Below, piece by piece: positions 5,505 to 12,192 of a stretch of 12,494 bases of DNA. Source of the DNA: Bifidobacterium breve (lineage in GTDB: Bacteria; Actinomycetota; Actinomycetes; S36-B12); the NCBI GenBank assembly GCA_945870085.1, contig CAMBQX010000034.1, positions 1 to 12,494 of the forward strand, read 5' to 3'. The translations under genes were made by a program, and so were the position numbers. How positions within the stretch are numbered: the stretch's first letter is position 1; every line of letters starts with the position of its first letter. A model generated the notes under the pieces. The model saw only the letters and a program-made list of their open reading frames with translations, was not told the origin of the DNA and did no database searches.

Positions 5505-6652
5505 TTGCCGCGGTCTGCGAGTTCAAGTGCCCTGCGTGATATCGCGACCCGCATTACCAACCAAGTTATGAACGCTATGGAAAGTAGCAGGATGCCAATT
5601 CGCGATTGCGTGTCCCCGTTTCTAATTTGATAGAGACCAAATGCCATCACAGCCGCCGCTAACGCCGCCTGAGCCCAGGTTAGATTCACCATACGGTTAT
5701 TTGTAATCACCTCGAGAAGTGTTAAACCGATTAGTAATAGTCCAATCGCCACTGCGAATACGCCAGCGTTGGCCGCCTCTGTCGATCCCGGGTCAGTCGA
5801 AGCGAAGATTGCCATTTCGTCTGCTATGGCGGTCACTCCCAATATAAGGATGAAATGCGCAAAAACTGTGCCTCTCCATAATCTAGGGTGCGCGGTCCTC
5901 CGCTTGCTAAATACACCCTCGAAATACGCTGTCGCAAGTGCCAAGTCAAAAAGTACTACCAGGAAGAAGAATCGGTAATCAGAGCCTGCCGTGGCCTCAG
6001 TCAGTACTCCAACTAGATGAATTAAACTTTCGCCAATCGCGATCAGGAAAAGTAATCCGAGTCTCTCGCGAAGGTGATCAGGATGTAGCGGGTAGTCATG
6101 ACTCACGTTACGAAGAAATGAAATAAGTATTGGCGCCATGGTGACTATAAGTGCCAAAGCAAAAACATAAAGCAGCGTTTCTTTTGAAAGCAATACTCCC
6201 GCGAAGCAAATCAAAGCACCAAGAGCAGTGCTGATTATTGAGACTTTGAGCCCCTGGACCGGCCTCCCAATCTGAATTCTCGCTAGTGCGTACATACCTC
6301 CGATTGTGAGGAACACAAATCCCAAACTAATTAGGCCGCCTTGCCAGCCGATCGATTCACCTTCGCCTGCAGAAATCGCGGTGAGCAGGATTCCTGACAT
6401 TTGCAAGAGAAGCAATATTCGATAAATGATTCCATCGATGGCAAACCTATTGTGGATTAGCGTGGTTAGTAGCCACAGGCTGAATAAAGCGCCAAGTGCC
6501 AATAGTGCAAAGTAAGCGGTCTCGGCGCTTGGGTTCTGGATGAACGCGTCGTTGGAGGCGCCAAGTGCAGCCACCACTGCAAGGTCATAGAAAAGTTCAA
6601 GCCAACCGGCCTTTCGGTCTTCACCAGGCTTTATTGCAGACCTTGTAAACAT
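5501..6652 (-). CDS. Low temperature requirement protein A (LtrA) family membrane protein
   Basis: A 383-residue integral membrane protein with about ten hydrophobic segments. The N-terminal signature WLELFYDLAVVAALG (from Trp17) and the mid-protein block HLRERLGLLFLIAIGESLI (around residues 195-215, with the conserved GES) identify the LtrA family, first described in Listeria as needed for growth in the cold. Its biochemical role is not known. ATG at 6652 is preceded by GAAGG about ten bases upstream; no better start is visible. Its stop codon overlaps that of the convergent solute-binding protein within the palindrome CTAG (5501-5504). The gene follows the GNAT-like gene by 18 bases on the same strand and may be co-transcribed. 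Codon use seems more AT-rich than in neighbouring genes, which may hint at separate ancestry. Confidence 0.9.
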   Translation of the reverse strand: MFTRSAIKPGEDRKAGWLELFYDLAVVAALGASNDAFIQNPSAETAYFALLALGALFSLWLLTTLIHNRFAIDGIIYRILLLLQMSGILLTAISAGEGESIGWQGGLISLGFVFLTIGGMYALARIQIGRPVQGLKVSIISTALGALICFAGVLLSKETLLYVFALALIVTMAPILISFLRNVSHDYPLHPDHLRERLGLLFLIAIGESLIHLVGVLTEATAGSDYRFFFLVVLFDLALATAYFEGVFSKRRTAHPRLWRGTVFAHFILILGVTAIADEMAIFASTDPGSTEAANAGVFAVAIGLLLIGLTLLEVITNNRMVNLTWAQAALAAAVMAFGLYQIRNGDTQSRIGILLLSIAFITWLVMRVAISRRALELADRGN

Positions 6653-6670
6653 ATTCCCTGTGCCTTCAAT

Positions 6671-7693
6671 CTAGCTTCGGTTCGCATGTGTTACTGCTAC
6701 ATCTTCCAGCACATACTCGAGCAATTTACGCCCGTGATCGGATGCGGTTGAAATATCGGCCGCGTGGATATCTACATTGTGTAGTGACTGCAATCGAAGC
6801 CCATCGCCGTCTAAATGTTGATTCGGGAACACCCCCGCGAAAGCGAAACCGAGTGATGCTAGATCGGCATCCAGAATGATTTCAGTGGCAGGGTCATTAA
6901 GCGGCAGGTCTAGGTAAACGGCGTCGCGGCCGGCTTTAGTCACGAGTTCCTCGCGGGCTTGCAACACCACCTTACGTAGATCACGGCCCGGTTTATGGGC
7001 GGTAATAATCGCGAGGTTGTGGTCGTCTTTATGCGAAACAACCATTCCGGTGGACTCGCTGATTTCACGCGCGTGTAACTCACTGGCTTTTACGACCCTG
7101 CCGCGTATTCCAGTGGTGGTAACAATGTCTACGATGATGCCTTGATGGCGGGTTGGTGCGTAAATAGGTCGATCGTGCCCATCATTTGTTTTCAAATAAA
7201 ACAGGGCAACCGATTCACGTCGAGAATCTTTCGCTAGCGCCGCATTGTTGCTGACGGAGTCTGGTATCCATCCGAGTAAGAATCCAGTTTCACGGGCGCC
7301 AAGATCAACATTGGCTTTTTGGCTATACGGGTGCGCTGCGGTTGCCTCACTAAAAATCCCCAACACGCCCTGCCCTTTGGCCCAAAGCGCCGCGTACTGT
7401 TTCATGGCAGTAAATAGGTGGTGGCCGCGAGCGGCCTCGGTGACAACCGCCACCCCTGCGTGCAAGACGGGTGCATCAGGTTCCTCGCGCATTAGCGCCA
7501 TATGCCCCGCAACCGTGCCATCAGGAAGCACCCCGATTGTGCTAATCAGGGCGCCAGATTCAATGCGCCGGGCAATCTCGGCGGGCTCGTATACCCAATC
7601 GGCGTCGTAGGTTAAACCGTAGGCGTCGGTCACTAGTTCAGTGAGGATGTGCGACTCGTCGGCGCGCAGGAATCGAATTTCTACGTCGTCCAT
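6671..7693 (-). CDS. GNAT-fold acyltransferase-like protein with conserved C-terminal domain
   Basis: A 340-residue soluble protein. Residues 1-145 look like an acetyl-CoA N-acyltransferase: IRFLRADES at the start, a beta-strand pair around GHMAL (63-67), and VVTEAARGHHLF (83-94), the pyrophosphate-binding loop in which GHHL replaces the usual GxG/A. AHPYSQK (120-126) and LGARETGFLLG (131-141) match a family I know from larger GNAT proteins. The C-terminal half ends with AVYLDLPLNDPAT (from about 258) and LGFAFAGVFP...DGLRLQ, a conserved second domain that in relatives is sometimes joined to an RsbW-like ATPase, absent here. Substrate and role are unknown. It lies 21 bases behind pterin dehydratase on the same strand, and also has a leaderless-type -10 of its own. 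Confidence 0.78.
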   Translation of the reverse strand: MDDVEIRFLRADESHILTELVTDAYGLTYDADWVYEPAEIARRIESGALISTIGVLPDGTVAGHMALMREEPDAPVLHAGVAVVTEAARGHHLFTAMKQYAALWAKGQGVLGIFSEATAAHPYSQKANVDLGARETGFLLGWIPDSVSNNAALAKDSRRESVALFYLKTNDGHDRPIYAPTRHQGIIVDIVTTTGIRGRVVKASELHAREISESTGMVVSHKDDHNLAIITAHKPGRDLRKVVLQAREELVTKAGRDAVYLDLPLNDPATEIILDADLASLGFAFAGVFPNQHLDGDGLRLQSLHNVDIHAADISTASDHGRKLLEYVLEDVAVTHANRS

Positions 7694-7705
7694 TTTTATA
7701 TTATG
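7694..7705 (-). promoter_or_regulatory. Leaderless-type -10 element for the GNAT-like gene
   Basis: On the minus strand CATAAT (7705-7700) sits exactly six bases before the ATG at 7693, and no Shine-Dalgarno sequence is present. That arrangement is typical of leaderless actinobacterial transcripts, where transcription starts at the A of ATG. No good -35 is seen, so this is tentative. Confidence 0.4.
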
Positions 7706-7714
7706 CCGGCTTAG

Positions 7715-8011
7715 CTAGGTGCCGGTGCTCAGGACAGTGTCTATGAGGCTGGCCAAGTCGAGATCGAGCTCGGTTAGACACCCGGTGCTGTGCGTGATCA
7801 GCGCTATCCGCAAAGTCCGCCAGCGGATATCGATATCCGGGTGGTGGTCGATTGACTCTGCCGCGCCCGCAATAGCAACAACCCAATTGATGGCGATCGC
7901 ATAAGTGGGGGCCTGGATCTCACGGAGCAGCTGGCCGTCTACGACCTGCCACATCGGGAGGGTTTGCGCTAGGTCACTGACATCCGTTGCGGTTAGGCGG
8001 CGTGGATTCAT
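7715..8011 (-). CDS. Pterin-4a-carbinolamine dehydratase
   Basis: A 98-residue protein of the normal length for this family. The active-site block ESIDHHPDIDIRWRTLRIALITH supplies His56, His57 and His74, the three histidines of the family, followed by LTELDLDLASLIDTV. The enzyme dehydrates 4a-hydroxytetrahydrobiopterin to help recycle the cofactor of aromatic amino acid hydroxylases, in the cytosol. Residue 78 is Cys in STGCLTELD, where a glycine is usual (GGLT). ATG at 8011 lacks a Shine-Dalgarno sequence; TAGACA lies six bases upstream, again a leaderless pattern. It is divergent from heliorhodopsin and probably heads the minus-strand group with the GNAT-like and LtrA genes. No aromatic hydroxylase is seen in the window, so the role here is open. 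Many actinobacteria carry the protein without an obvious hydroxylase. Confidence 0.93.
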   Translation of the reverse strand: MNPRRLTATDVSDLAQTLPMWQVVDGQLLREIQAPTYAIAINWVVAIAGAAESIDHHPDIDIRWRTLRIALITHSTGCLTELDLDLASLIDTVLSTGT

Positions 8012-8073
8012 GGGATATGTCTACCCGATCAAGGCCTAGGTGCCCGTGTCTGAGTAGCCAAAGCCGTTAAAAA

Positions 8074-8883
8074 ATGGGATTATTTGGCATGGCTATAGAT
8101 ACCGCCCCAGTCGCAGTAATTGAGGTCTCGTCCGAACAGCTTCGTAAATTGCGGCGCCTGAACGTTATCGCTGGTTTCGCGCACCTGGTGCAGATGATTG
8201 CCGTATTGCTTCTCACCAACGACTTCGTACTTCCAGTAACCGCGACGTACATGGAGGGCCCACCGGGTAGCCCACTTGGTGACCCGACGGTGCTTTTTGA
8301 TTCACGCGTTGGCTGGGGTGTTGCGCTCTTCTTCGGGCTTTCGGCCCTTTTCCACTTCTTGGTTGCGAGCCCACTGTTCTTCAGTCGGTACGCCAACGGG
8401 CTTGCACATCAGCGTAACTATTTCAGATGGGTCGAGTATTCGATCAGCTCATCGGTGATGATTGTGCTGATCGCGCAGATTTGCGGAATTGCTGATGTTG
8501 CTGCGCTGTTGGCAATTTTCGGTGTGAACGCCTCAATGATTTTGTTCGGTTGGTTGCAGGAGAAATATGAAACACCCGGCTCTGGCGGCTGGCTGCCTTT
8601 CATTTTTGGCTGCATTGCCGGCATCGTGCCGTGGCTAGCGATCTTGATCTATGTAATTTCGCCAGGAGCACCGGGTGAGTTATCTCCGCCAGCATTCGTG
8701 TACGGAATCATCATTTCGCTGTTCATCTTCTTCAACATTTTTGCTTTGGTGCAGTGGCTGCAATACAAAAAGGTTGGCAGGTGGGCAAACTACCTCGCTG
8801 GGGAGCGCAGTTACATCATTTTGAGCCTGGTGGCTAAGTCATTGCTAGCCTGGCAGATTTTTGGTGGCACCTTAGCCCCCTGA
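8074..8883 (+). CDS. Heliorhodopsin
   Basis: A seven-helix retinal protein of the heliorhodopsin family, which sits in the membrane inverted relative to other microbial rhodopsins and shows no pumping in the studied prototype. The hallmark segments are present: FRWVEYSISSSVMIVLIAQ with counterion Glu121, NASMILFGWLQEKY, PPAFVYGIIISLFIFFN and LSLVAKSLLAWQIFGGTL with the Schiff-base Lys255. His37 and His94 match the conserved His23 and His80 of prototype 48C12 (recalled); the Glu-to-Lys spacing of 134 equals that of E107-K241. ATG 8074 has no ribosome binding site; ATG 8089 is an alternative that aligns better with the prototype start and has GATTAT five bases before it. DUF554 and UbiA genes follow closely. 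No retinal synthesis gene lies in the window. Confidence 0.97.
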   Translation: MGLFGMAIDTAPVAVIEVSSEQLRKLRRLNVIAGFAHLVQMIAVLLLTNDFVLPVTATYMEGPPGSPLGDPTVLFDSRVGWGVALFFGLSALFHFLVASPLFFSRYANGLAHQRNYFRWVEYSISSSVMIVLIAQICGIADVAALLAIFGVNASMILFGWLQEKYETPGSGGWLPFIFGCIAGIVPWLAILIYVISPGAPGELSPPAFVYGIIISLFIFFNIFALVQWLQYKKVGRWANYLAGERSYIILSLVAKSLLAWQIFGGTLAP

Positions 8884-8889
8884 CTTGGC

Positions 8890-8901
8890 TACGCTGTACC
8901 C
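8890..8901 (+). promoter_or_regulatory. Possible internal leaderless promoter before the DUF554 gene
   Basis: TACGCT (8890-8895) sits six bases before ATG 8902, in the 18-base gap after heliorhodopsin, and no Shine-Dalgarno sequence is present. This is the TANNNT spacing seen for leaderless starts. It suggests the DUF554-UbiA pair could also be transcribed on its own. No -35 box is evident. Confidence 0.35.
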
Positions 8902-9660
8902 ATGCGAGGCAGCGGCACAATCCTTAATATGGTGGCGATCCTTATCGGATCTGGCCTCGGGGTACTTGTTGGCCATCGGTTCCCGCAGCGCACCCGCGAC
9001 ACCGTCACGGATGCACTGGGACTTGTCACCTTGGTCATTGGGGCATTGAGCATCGTTGCTCTGACTAACACAGCTTTTTCAGATTCAGTTGGCACGGCAG
9101 CCCCGCTGCTGATTGTGTTGGGTGCCTTGCTTATCGGCGGCATCATCGGATCATTACTGCAAATCGAGCTTCGACTAGAGCGGGTTGGCAGTTGGCTGCA
9201 GCACAAGCTCAGCCGTAAGAGTTCAGGCGATTCAGACGATAAGCGCAAGCGGTTTGTTGAAGGGTTCGTCGATGCGTCACTGGTGTTTTGCATTGGGCCG
9301 TTGGCGATCCTCGGGGCGCTAAATGATGGGCTTGGTTTAGGGATTGAACAACTTGCTCTCAAATCAACTCTCGATGGTTTTGCATCACTTGCTTTTGCCG
9401 CGTCATTGGGTTGGGGTGTCGCACTTTCTGCACTTTCAGTTGGCATTGTGCAGGGAGCCTTCACGATTCTCGGCGCCTTAGTCGGCTCCGTTTTGTCGGC
9501 GGCATTAATTGATGCGATAACCGCCACCGGCGGGGTGCTGCTGATCGGCGTAGGCCTGCGACTATTGAAAATCAAGTCCGTCCCGGTCGGTGACATGCTG
9601 CCTGCGCTAATCGTGGCACCAATATTGGCGGCTTTTGTGGCCTTGTTTATGGGTAATTAG
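8902..9660 (+). CDS. DUF554 family membrane protein
   Basis: A 252-residue integral membrane protein with about seven hydrophobic segments. The DUF554 signature is clear: GTILNMVAILIGSGLGVLVG at the start, then RFVEGFVDASLVFCIGPLAILGALNDGL (around 113-140) and LKSTLDGFASLAFAASLGWGVALSALSV followed by QGAF. A short charged loop (HKLSRKSSGDSDDKRKRF) separates the two halves. The biochemical role is unknown; a transport function has been assumed for the family. The gene starts 18 bases after heliorhodopsin and ends four bases before the UbiA gene, which argues for one transcript. Start codon ATG 8902 fits the conserved N-terminus exactly. Confidence 0.93.
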   Translation: MRGSGTILNMVAILIGSGLGVLVGHRFPQRTRDTVTDALGLVTLVIGALSIVALTNTAFSDSVGTAAPLLIVLGALLIGGIIGSLLQIELRLERVGSWLQHKLSRKSSGDSDDKRKRFVEGFVDASLVFCIGPLAILGALNDGLGLGIEQLALKSTLDGFASLAFAASLGWGVALSALSVGIVQGAFTILGALVGSVLSAALIDAITATGGVLLIGVGLRLLKIKSVPVGDMLPALIVAPILAAFVALFMGN

Positions 9661-9664
9661 GTAA

Positions 9665-10498
9665 ATGCAGCGACAGCTGGCGGTAGCTCGTGGTTTCGCC
9701 GTGGCCTGCCACTTCGTTCCGACGATGTCGGTGACCGCTATCGTCAGTTTGCTGGCCTTTCGTGCGGGCTGGTCTGGCCCAGCATTTTTTCTCCTTGTCG
9801 TCGCTGTCCTAACTGGTCAACTTTCAGTCGGCTGGAGCAATGACGCCTTCGATGCACCAATTGATAGAGCCGCAGGTCGTATTGCCAAGCCGCTAGTGGC
9901 TGGGGTTATCTCGATTAGGAGCCTGTGGGCTGCAGCATTCACCGCACTGGCTATAACGACCGTCAATTCATTTCTGGCAGCGGGCCTGGTTGGCGGAATA
10001 TTTCAAGTTATTGCGGTAGCCAGTGCTTGGCTATACAACTTTCGTTTATCGCGCACCACTTGGTCGTGGTTACCGTATGCGGTCTCATTTGCCTGTGTTA
10101 CCCCATTTATTACCTTCGGATTAAACCCGTCTCAGCCGCCGGCACCTTGGGCGATAGCTGTTTTCATCTGCACGGGGGTGGCGGCCCACTTGGCAAATGC
10201 CTTGCCAGATTTACCATCTGACCAAGCCCGCGGTCTAGGCGGCCTGGTCGCCCGCTTGGGGGCTGTGCGCGCCTTACGCCTGGCCTTAATGTTGCTGGTG
10301 GTCAGTTCGTTCATCCTGCTCTTGGTAATTGCACCGGTAAATGTTTTCGCCGCATACTGCATACCTGTGGCCACTGCGGTCGCAGTTGTTTTGGCTCTTC
10401 GTCCGCGGTCGCAATCGAATTTATTTTTTGCGGTTCAGGGCCTGGCGCTATTTGAGGTACTGGTAATTTTGGTTACGGGGATCCCAATAACGTCATGA
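9665..10498 (+). CDS. UbiA superfamily prenyltransferase
   Basis: A 277-residue membrane protein with about eight hydrophobic helices. The first aspartate motif is NDAFDAPIDR (Asn59, Asp60, Asp63, Asp67, Arg68) and the second NALPDLPSD (Asn178, Asp182, Asp186); together they bind the magnesium-diphosphate of the prenyl donor. LYNFRLSRTTWSWLPYAVSF at about 123-142 is typical of an actinobacterial UbiA subfamily whose acceptor is unknown. UbiA enzymes attach prenyl groups to quinone precursors, carotenoids, chlorophylls or lipids. The ATG lies four bases after the DUF554 stop with a weak AGG upstream, so translation is probably coupled. The 3' end meets the convergent TauE gene in TCATGA. A link to retinal or carotenoid chemistry through heliorhodopsin is only a guess. 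Confidence 0.9.
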   Translation: MQRQLAVARGFAVACHFVPTMSVTAIVSLLAFRAGWSGPAFFLLVVAVLTGQLSVGWSNDAFDAPIDRAAGRIAKPLVAGVISIRSLWAAAFTALAITTVNSFLAAGLVGGIFQVIAVASAWLYNFRLSRTTWSWLPYAVSFACVTPFITFGLNPSQPPAPWAIAVFICTGVAAHLANALPDLPSDQARGLGGLVARLGAVRALRLALMLLVVSSFILLLVIAPVNVFAAYCIPVATAVAVVLALRPRSQSNLFFAVQGLALFEVLVILVTGIPITS

Positions 10499-11290
10499 GG
10501 TGATGCCGGTTTGTGGTTTATGCCGCAGGGCGCGCCAAAGCATCTGCCCGGAAACTGCAATAAGTAGCAACGCGAAACCTACTTGCAGGACCGATCCGGA
10601 CACCCGGAATGCGAGCATCGAGCCGACCAAGGCACCGCCCACGGCACCAGCGCCAAGCCGAATGCCCATTGGCCAATTAGTTAGACCAACACGTGTTAAT
10701 CGCGTGGCTCCGAGTAATGCGGTGGGGATCATTACGGCCAGCGAAGTACCTGAGGCGAGGAGCTGTGAAAAGCCGAAGAAGAAAATTAGAATTGGGATCA
10801 GCAGGATGCCGCCGCCGACACCGAGCATGGCCGAGAAAATACCCATCGCGAGCCCGGACGCCAAATAGCCGACTATTACGAGAGCGGTTAGGGCCGGGAG
10901 TTCGTTGCCACCAGCGCTAGGGTCCAAAAACAGCATGCGGAGGGCGATGAGAGTTAGTAGTACCCCGAAAGCTATTTGGAGTTTTTGATCCGGAATTTTT
11001 TGCACTATGTGCGCACCAATCCAGGCTCCAGCCAAACTCCCCAAAACAATGAATACGGCTGGCAGCCAGGCAACATTATTGGCAAGGGCGTAGGTAATGG
11101 CTCCGGCGACTCCGCCGCAGCTGATCATCACCAATGAAGTGGCCTGGGCCCGCTTCTGGGCAAAGTGCAGGCCTATCACCATGATCGGGACGACGATGAA
11201 TCCGCCGCCGACCCCGAAGAACCCGGAGATTAGCCCCGCCCCAATGCCTAGGGCAAGGTCGCGGGCAAGGGTTTTTCGGGTGATGTTCAT
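10493..11290 (-). CDS. TauE/SafE family permease (sulfite/organosulfur exporter-like)
   Basis: A 265-residue membrane permease with about eight hydrophobic segments arranged as two related halves. Each half opens with the family repeat: GIGAGLISGFFGVGGGFIVVP near residues 15-35 and GLAMGIFSAMLGVGGGILLIP near 146-166. The intervening loop carries DPSAGG. The TauE/SafE family exports anions such as sulfite, sulfoacetate or other organosulfur compounds; the substrate here cannot be told. Start is ATG at 11290 with no evident ribosome binding site. Its stop abuts that of UbiA in the palindrome TCATGA (10493-10498). It is divergent from the secreted protein gene at 11368. No sulfur-metabolism genes are nearby. 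Confidence 0.92.
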   Translation of the reverse strand: MNITRKTLARDLALGIGAGLISGFFGVGGGFIVVPIMVIGLHFAQKRAQATSLVMISCGGVAGAITYALANNVAWLPAVFIVLGSLAGAWIGAHIVQKIPDQKLQIAFGVLLTLIALRMLFLDPSAGGNELPALTALVIVGYLASGLAMGIFSAMLGVGGGILLIPILIFFFGFSQLLASGTSLAVMIPTALLGATRLTRVGLTNWPMGIRLGAGAVGGALVGSMLAFRVSGSVLQVGFALLLIAVSGQMLWRALRHKPQTGITS

Positions 11291-11339
11291 CTGACGTACT
11301 GTTTCATTTACCTGAGGATACGGGGTTTGTCCCGGGCGT

Positions 11340-11367
11340 CGGCAAGGTGTTGCCGTACTCTCCTGTC
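11340..11367 (+). promoter_or_regulatory. Palindrome and leaderless-type -10 before the secreted protein gene
   Basis: CGGCAAGGTGTTGCCG (11340-11355) is an inverted repeat with 6-bp arms. Directly after it TACTCT (11356-11361) lies six bases before ATG 11368, and no Shine-Dalgarno sequence precedes that ATG. The palindrome occupies the spacer next to the -10, the place where a repressor would block transcription. A hairpin in the TauE leader is less likely. No -35 box is visible. This is inferred from position and symmetry. Confidence 0.4.
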
Positions 11368-11934
11368 ATGTCGACATATTCAACCCACGCCCGCATCGCC
11401 CTGTCACTTCTCGCCGCCGCCGGCCTTGCTGCGACCGCGCTTGCCACTTCGCCCGTTGCCTCAGCTGCAACTAACCCTGCGAAGTACGAGAGGGCTCAGG
11501 TGGGACTGACGTACACGGTTTATGCCCCGACTACTTCTATCGAGCTAAAGAGCTCTTCGTTCCAGCTGATTGATTGCGGTGGCGGCAAAGATGAGCAGCT
11601 CATCGCCTCATTTGGTTCCCAGATGAGCGATAGCGGGTGGATTAATTTGAATGAATCCCAGACCGGTTGCGAGGATGGCCCTGATGGTGTCGGCCTGGTT
11701 ACCAAGTTCAAGGTGCAAGGTGCCACCGCAACCATCATGGGATCGTGCAAGGGGCAAGTGAGCAGTTGCTCTAAGTCGAATCCGGCCCGGCTGCGCAAAG
11801 GCTCGGGCTATACGACGGTGACACTTCCGGCCGGTAGCTCCGCGCTGGGATCGACTTTCGTTGAGGTATATACGGATGGCATGTCCGTCAAGGACATCAA
11901 GGCATTCGTGACGGGCCTAAAGCCCGTTCAGTGA
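11368..11934 (+). CDS. Secreted four-cysteine protein of unknown function
   Basis: A 188-residue protein with a Sec signal peptide: basic region near HAR, a hydrophobic core (IALSLLAAAGLAATALA) and VASA before a likely cut at 33/34. The mature part of about 155 residues has four cysteines (70, 101, 127, 134), enough for two disulfides, and a glycine/serine-rich beta-type pattern ending in FVTGLKPVQ. It has no lipobox, sortase motif or membrane segment, so it should be released. I chose ATG 11368 over the GTG at 11347 because the signal peptide begins there naturally and a leaderless -10 precedes it. I recognise no family. It stands alone, divergent from TauE, with a large inverted repeat behind it. 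Confidence 0.75.
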   Translation: MSTYSTHARIALSLLAAAGLAATALATSPVASAATNPAKYERAQVGLTYTVYAPTTSIELKSSSFQLIDCGGGKDEQLIASFGSQMSDSGWINLNESQTGCEDGPDGVGLVTKFKVQGATATIMGSCKGQVSSCSKSNPARLRKGSGYTTVTLPAGSSALGSTFVEVYTDGMSVKDIKAFVTGLKPVQ

Positions 11935-11972
11935 CCCATCAATTGGTGGCACTAAGGGTGGGTTACCTGAAC

Positions 11973-12031
11973 GCGCACGTTATTGTCGTGAAAAGCGGGC
12001 TTTTGGCGGATTTGACGACTAAAACGTGCGC
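11973..12031. terminator. 59-base nested inverted repeat, probable terminator or structured RNA
   Basis: Three nested pairings share one centre region: GCGCACGTT (11973-11981) with AACGTGCGC (12023-12031), GTCGT (11985-11989) with ACGAC (12015-12019), and AAAAG (11991-11995) with CTTTT (12000-12004) around CGGG. The inner A-stem-T unit looks like a short bidirectional terminator, lying 57 bases after the secreted protein's stop. The outer 9-bp arms are longer than a terminator needs, so a stable RNA or a protein-binding site is also possible. Nothing codes here. Confidence 0.55.
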
Positions 12032-12076
12032 ACTCACTGGCCGAGCTGGCTAGTCGACCCGTTTTCGGCGCGCGGT

Positions 12077-12093
12077 GGTGCGGGGCGGGCACC
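12077..12093 (+). repeat. Small hairpin in the leader/promoter region of the helicase gene
   Basis: GGTGC (12077-12081) and GCACC (12089-12093) flank a G-rich seven-base loop, with TAATGT (12103-12108), a possible -10, just after. The stretch 12032-12146 is otherwise non-coding and contains the likely promoter of the helicase. Confidence 0.3.
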
Positions 12094-12146
12094 AAAGCAC
12101 GGTAATGTAGGGCTTAACTTGGTTTATAGCCGCAGCGCGGCGCGTG

Positions 12147-12186
12147 CTCCTTATTCGACAGGTTCGCGGAAACCTTCCTCAAGGAG
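12147..12186 (+). promoter_or_regulatory. Helicase leader able to sequester its own Shine-Dalgarno sequence
   Basis: The ribosome binding site AAGGAG (12181-12186) is the exact complement of CTCCTT (12147-12152) 28 bases upstream. Between them AGGTT (12160-12164) pairs with AACCT (12171-12175) around CGCGGA, giving a stacked stem-loop that would hide the ribosome binding site. A smaller rival pairs CCTT (12173-12176) with AAGG (12181-12184). Such folding suggests translational control by temperature or by a helicase, possibly the encoded one. The fold is seen in the sequence; the regulation is inferred. Confidence 0.5.
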
Positions 12187-12192
12187 TACCTA

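Noticed and set aside
8889..9596. Long reverse-strand open frame opposite the DUF554 gene (235 codons)
   Set aside because: Its composition is Ser/Pro/Thr/Ala-rich with no motif, as expected from the antisense of a hydrophobic protein; the forward frame has clear DUF554 signatures.
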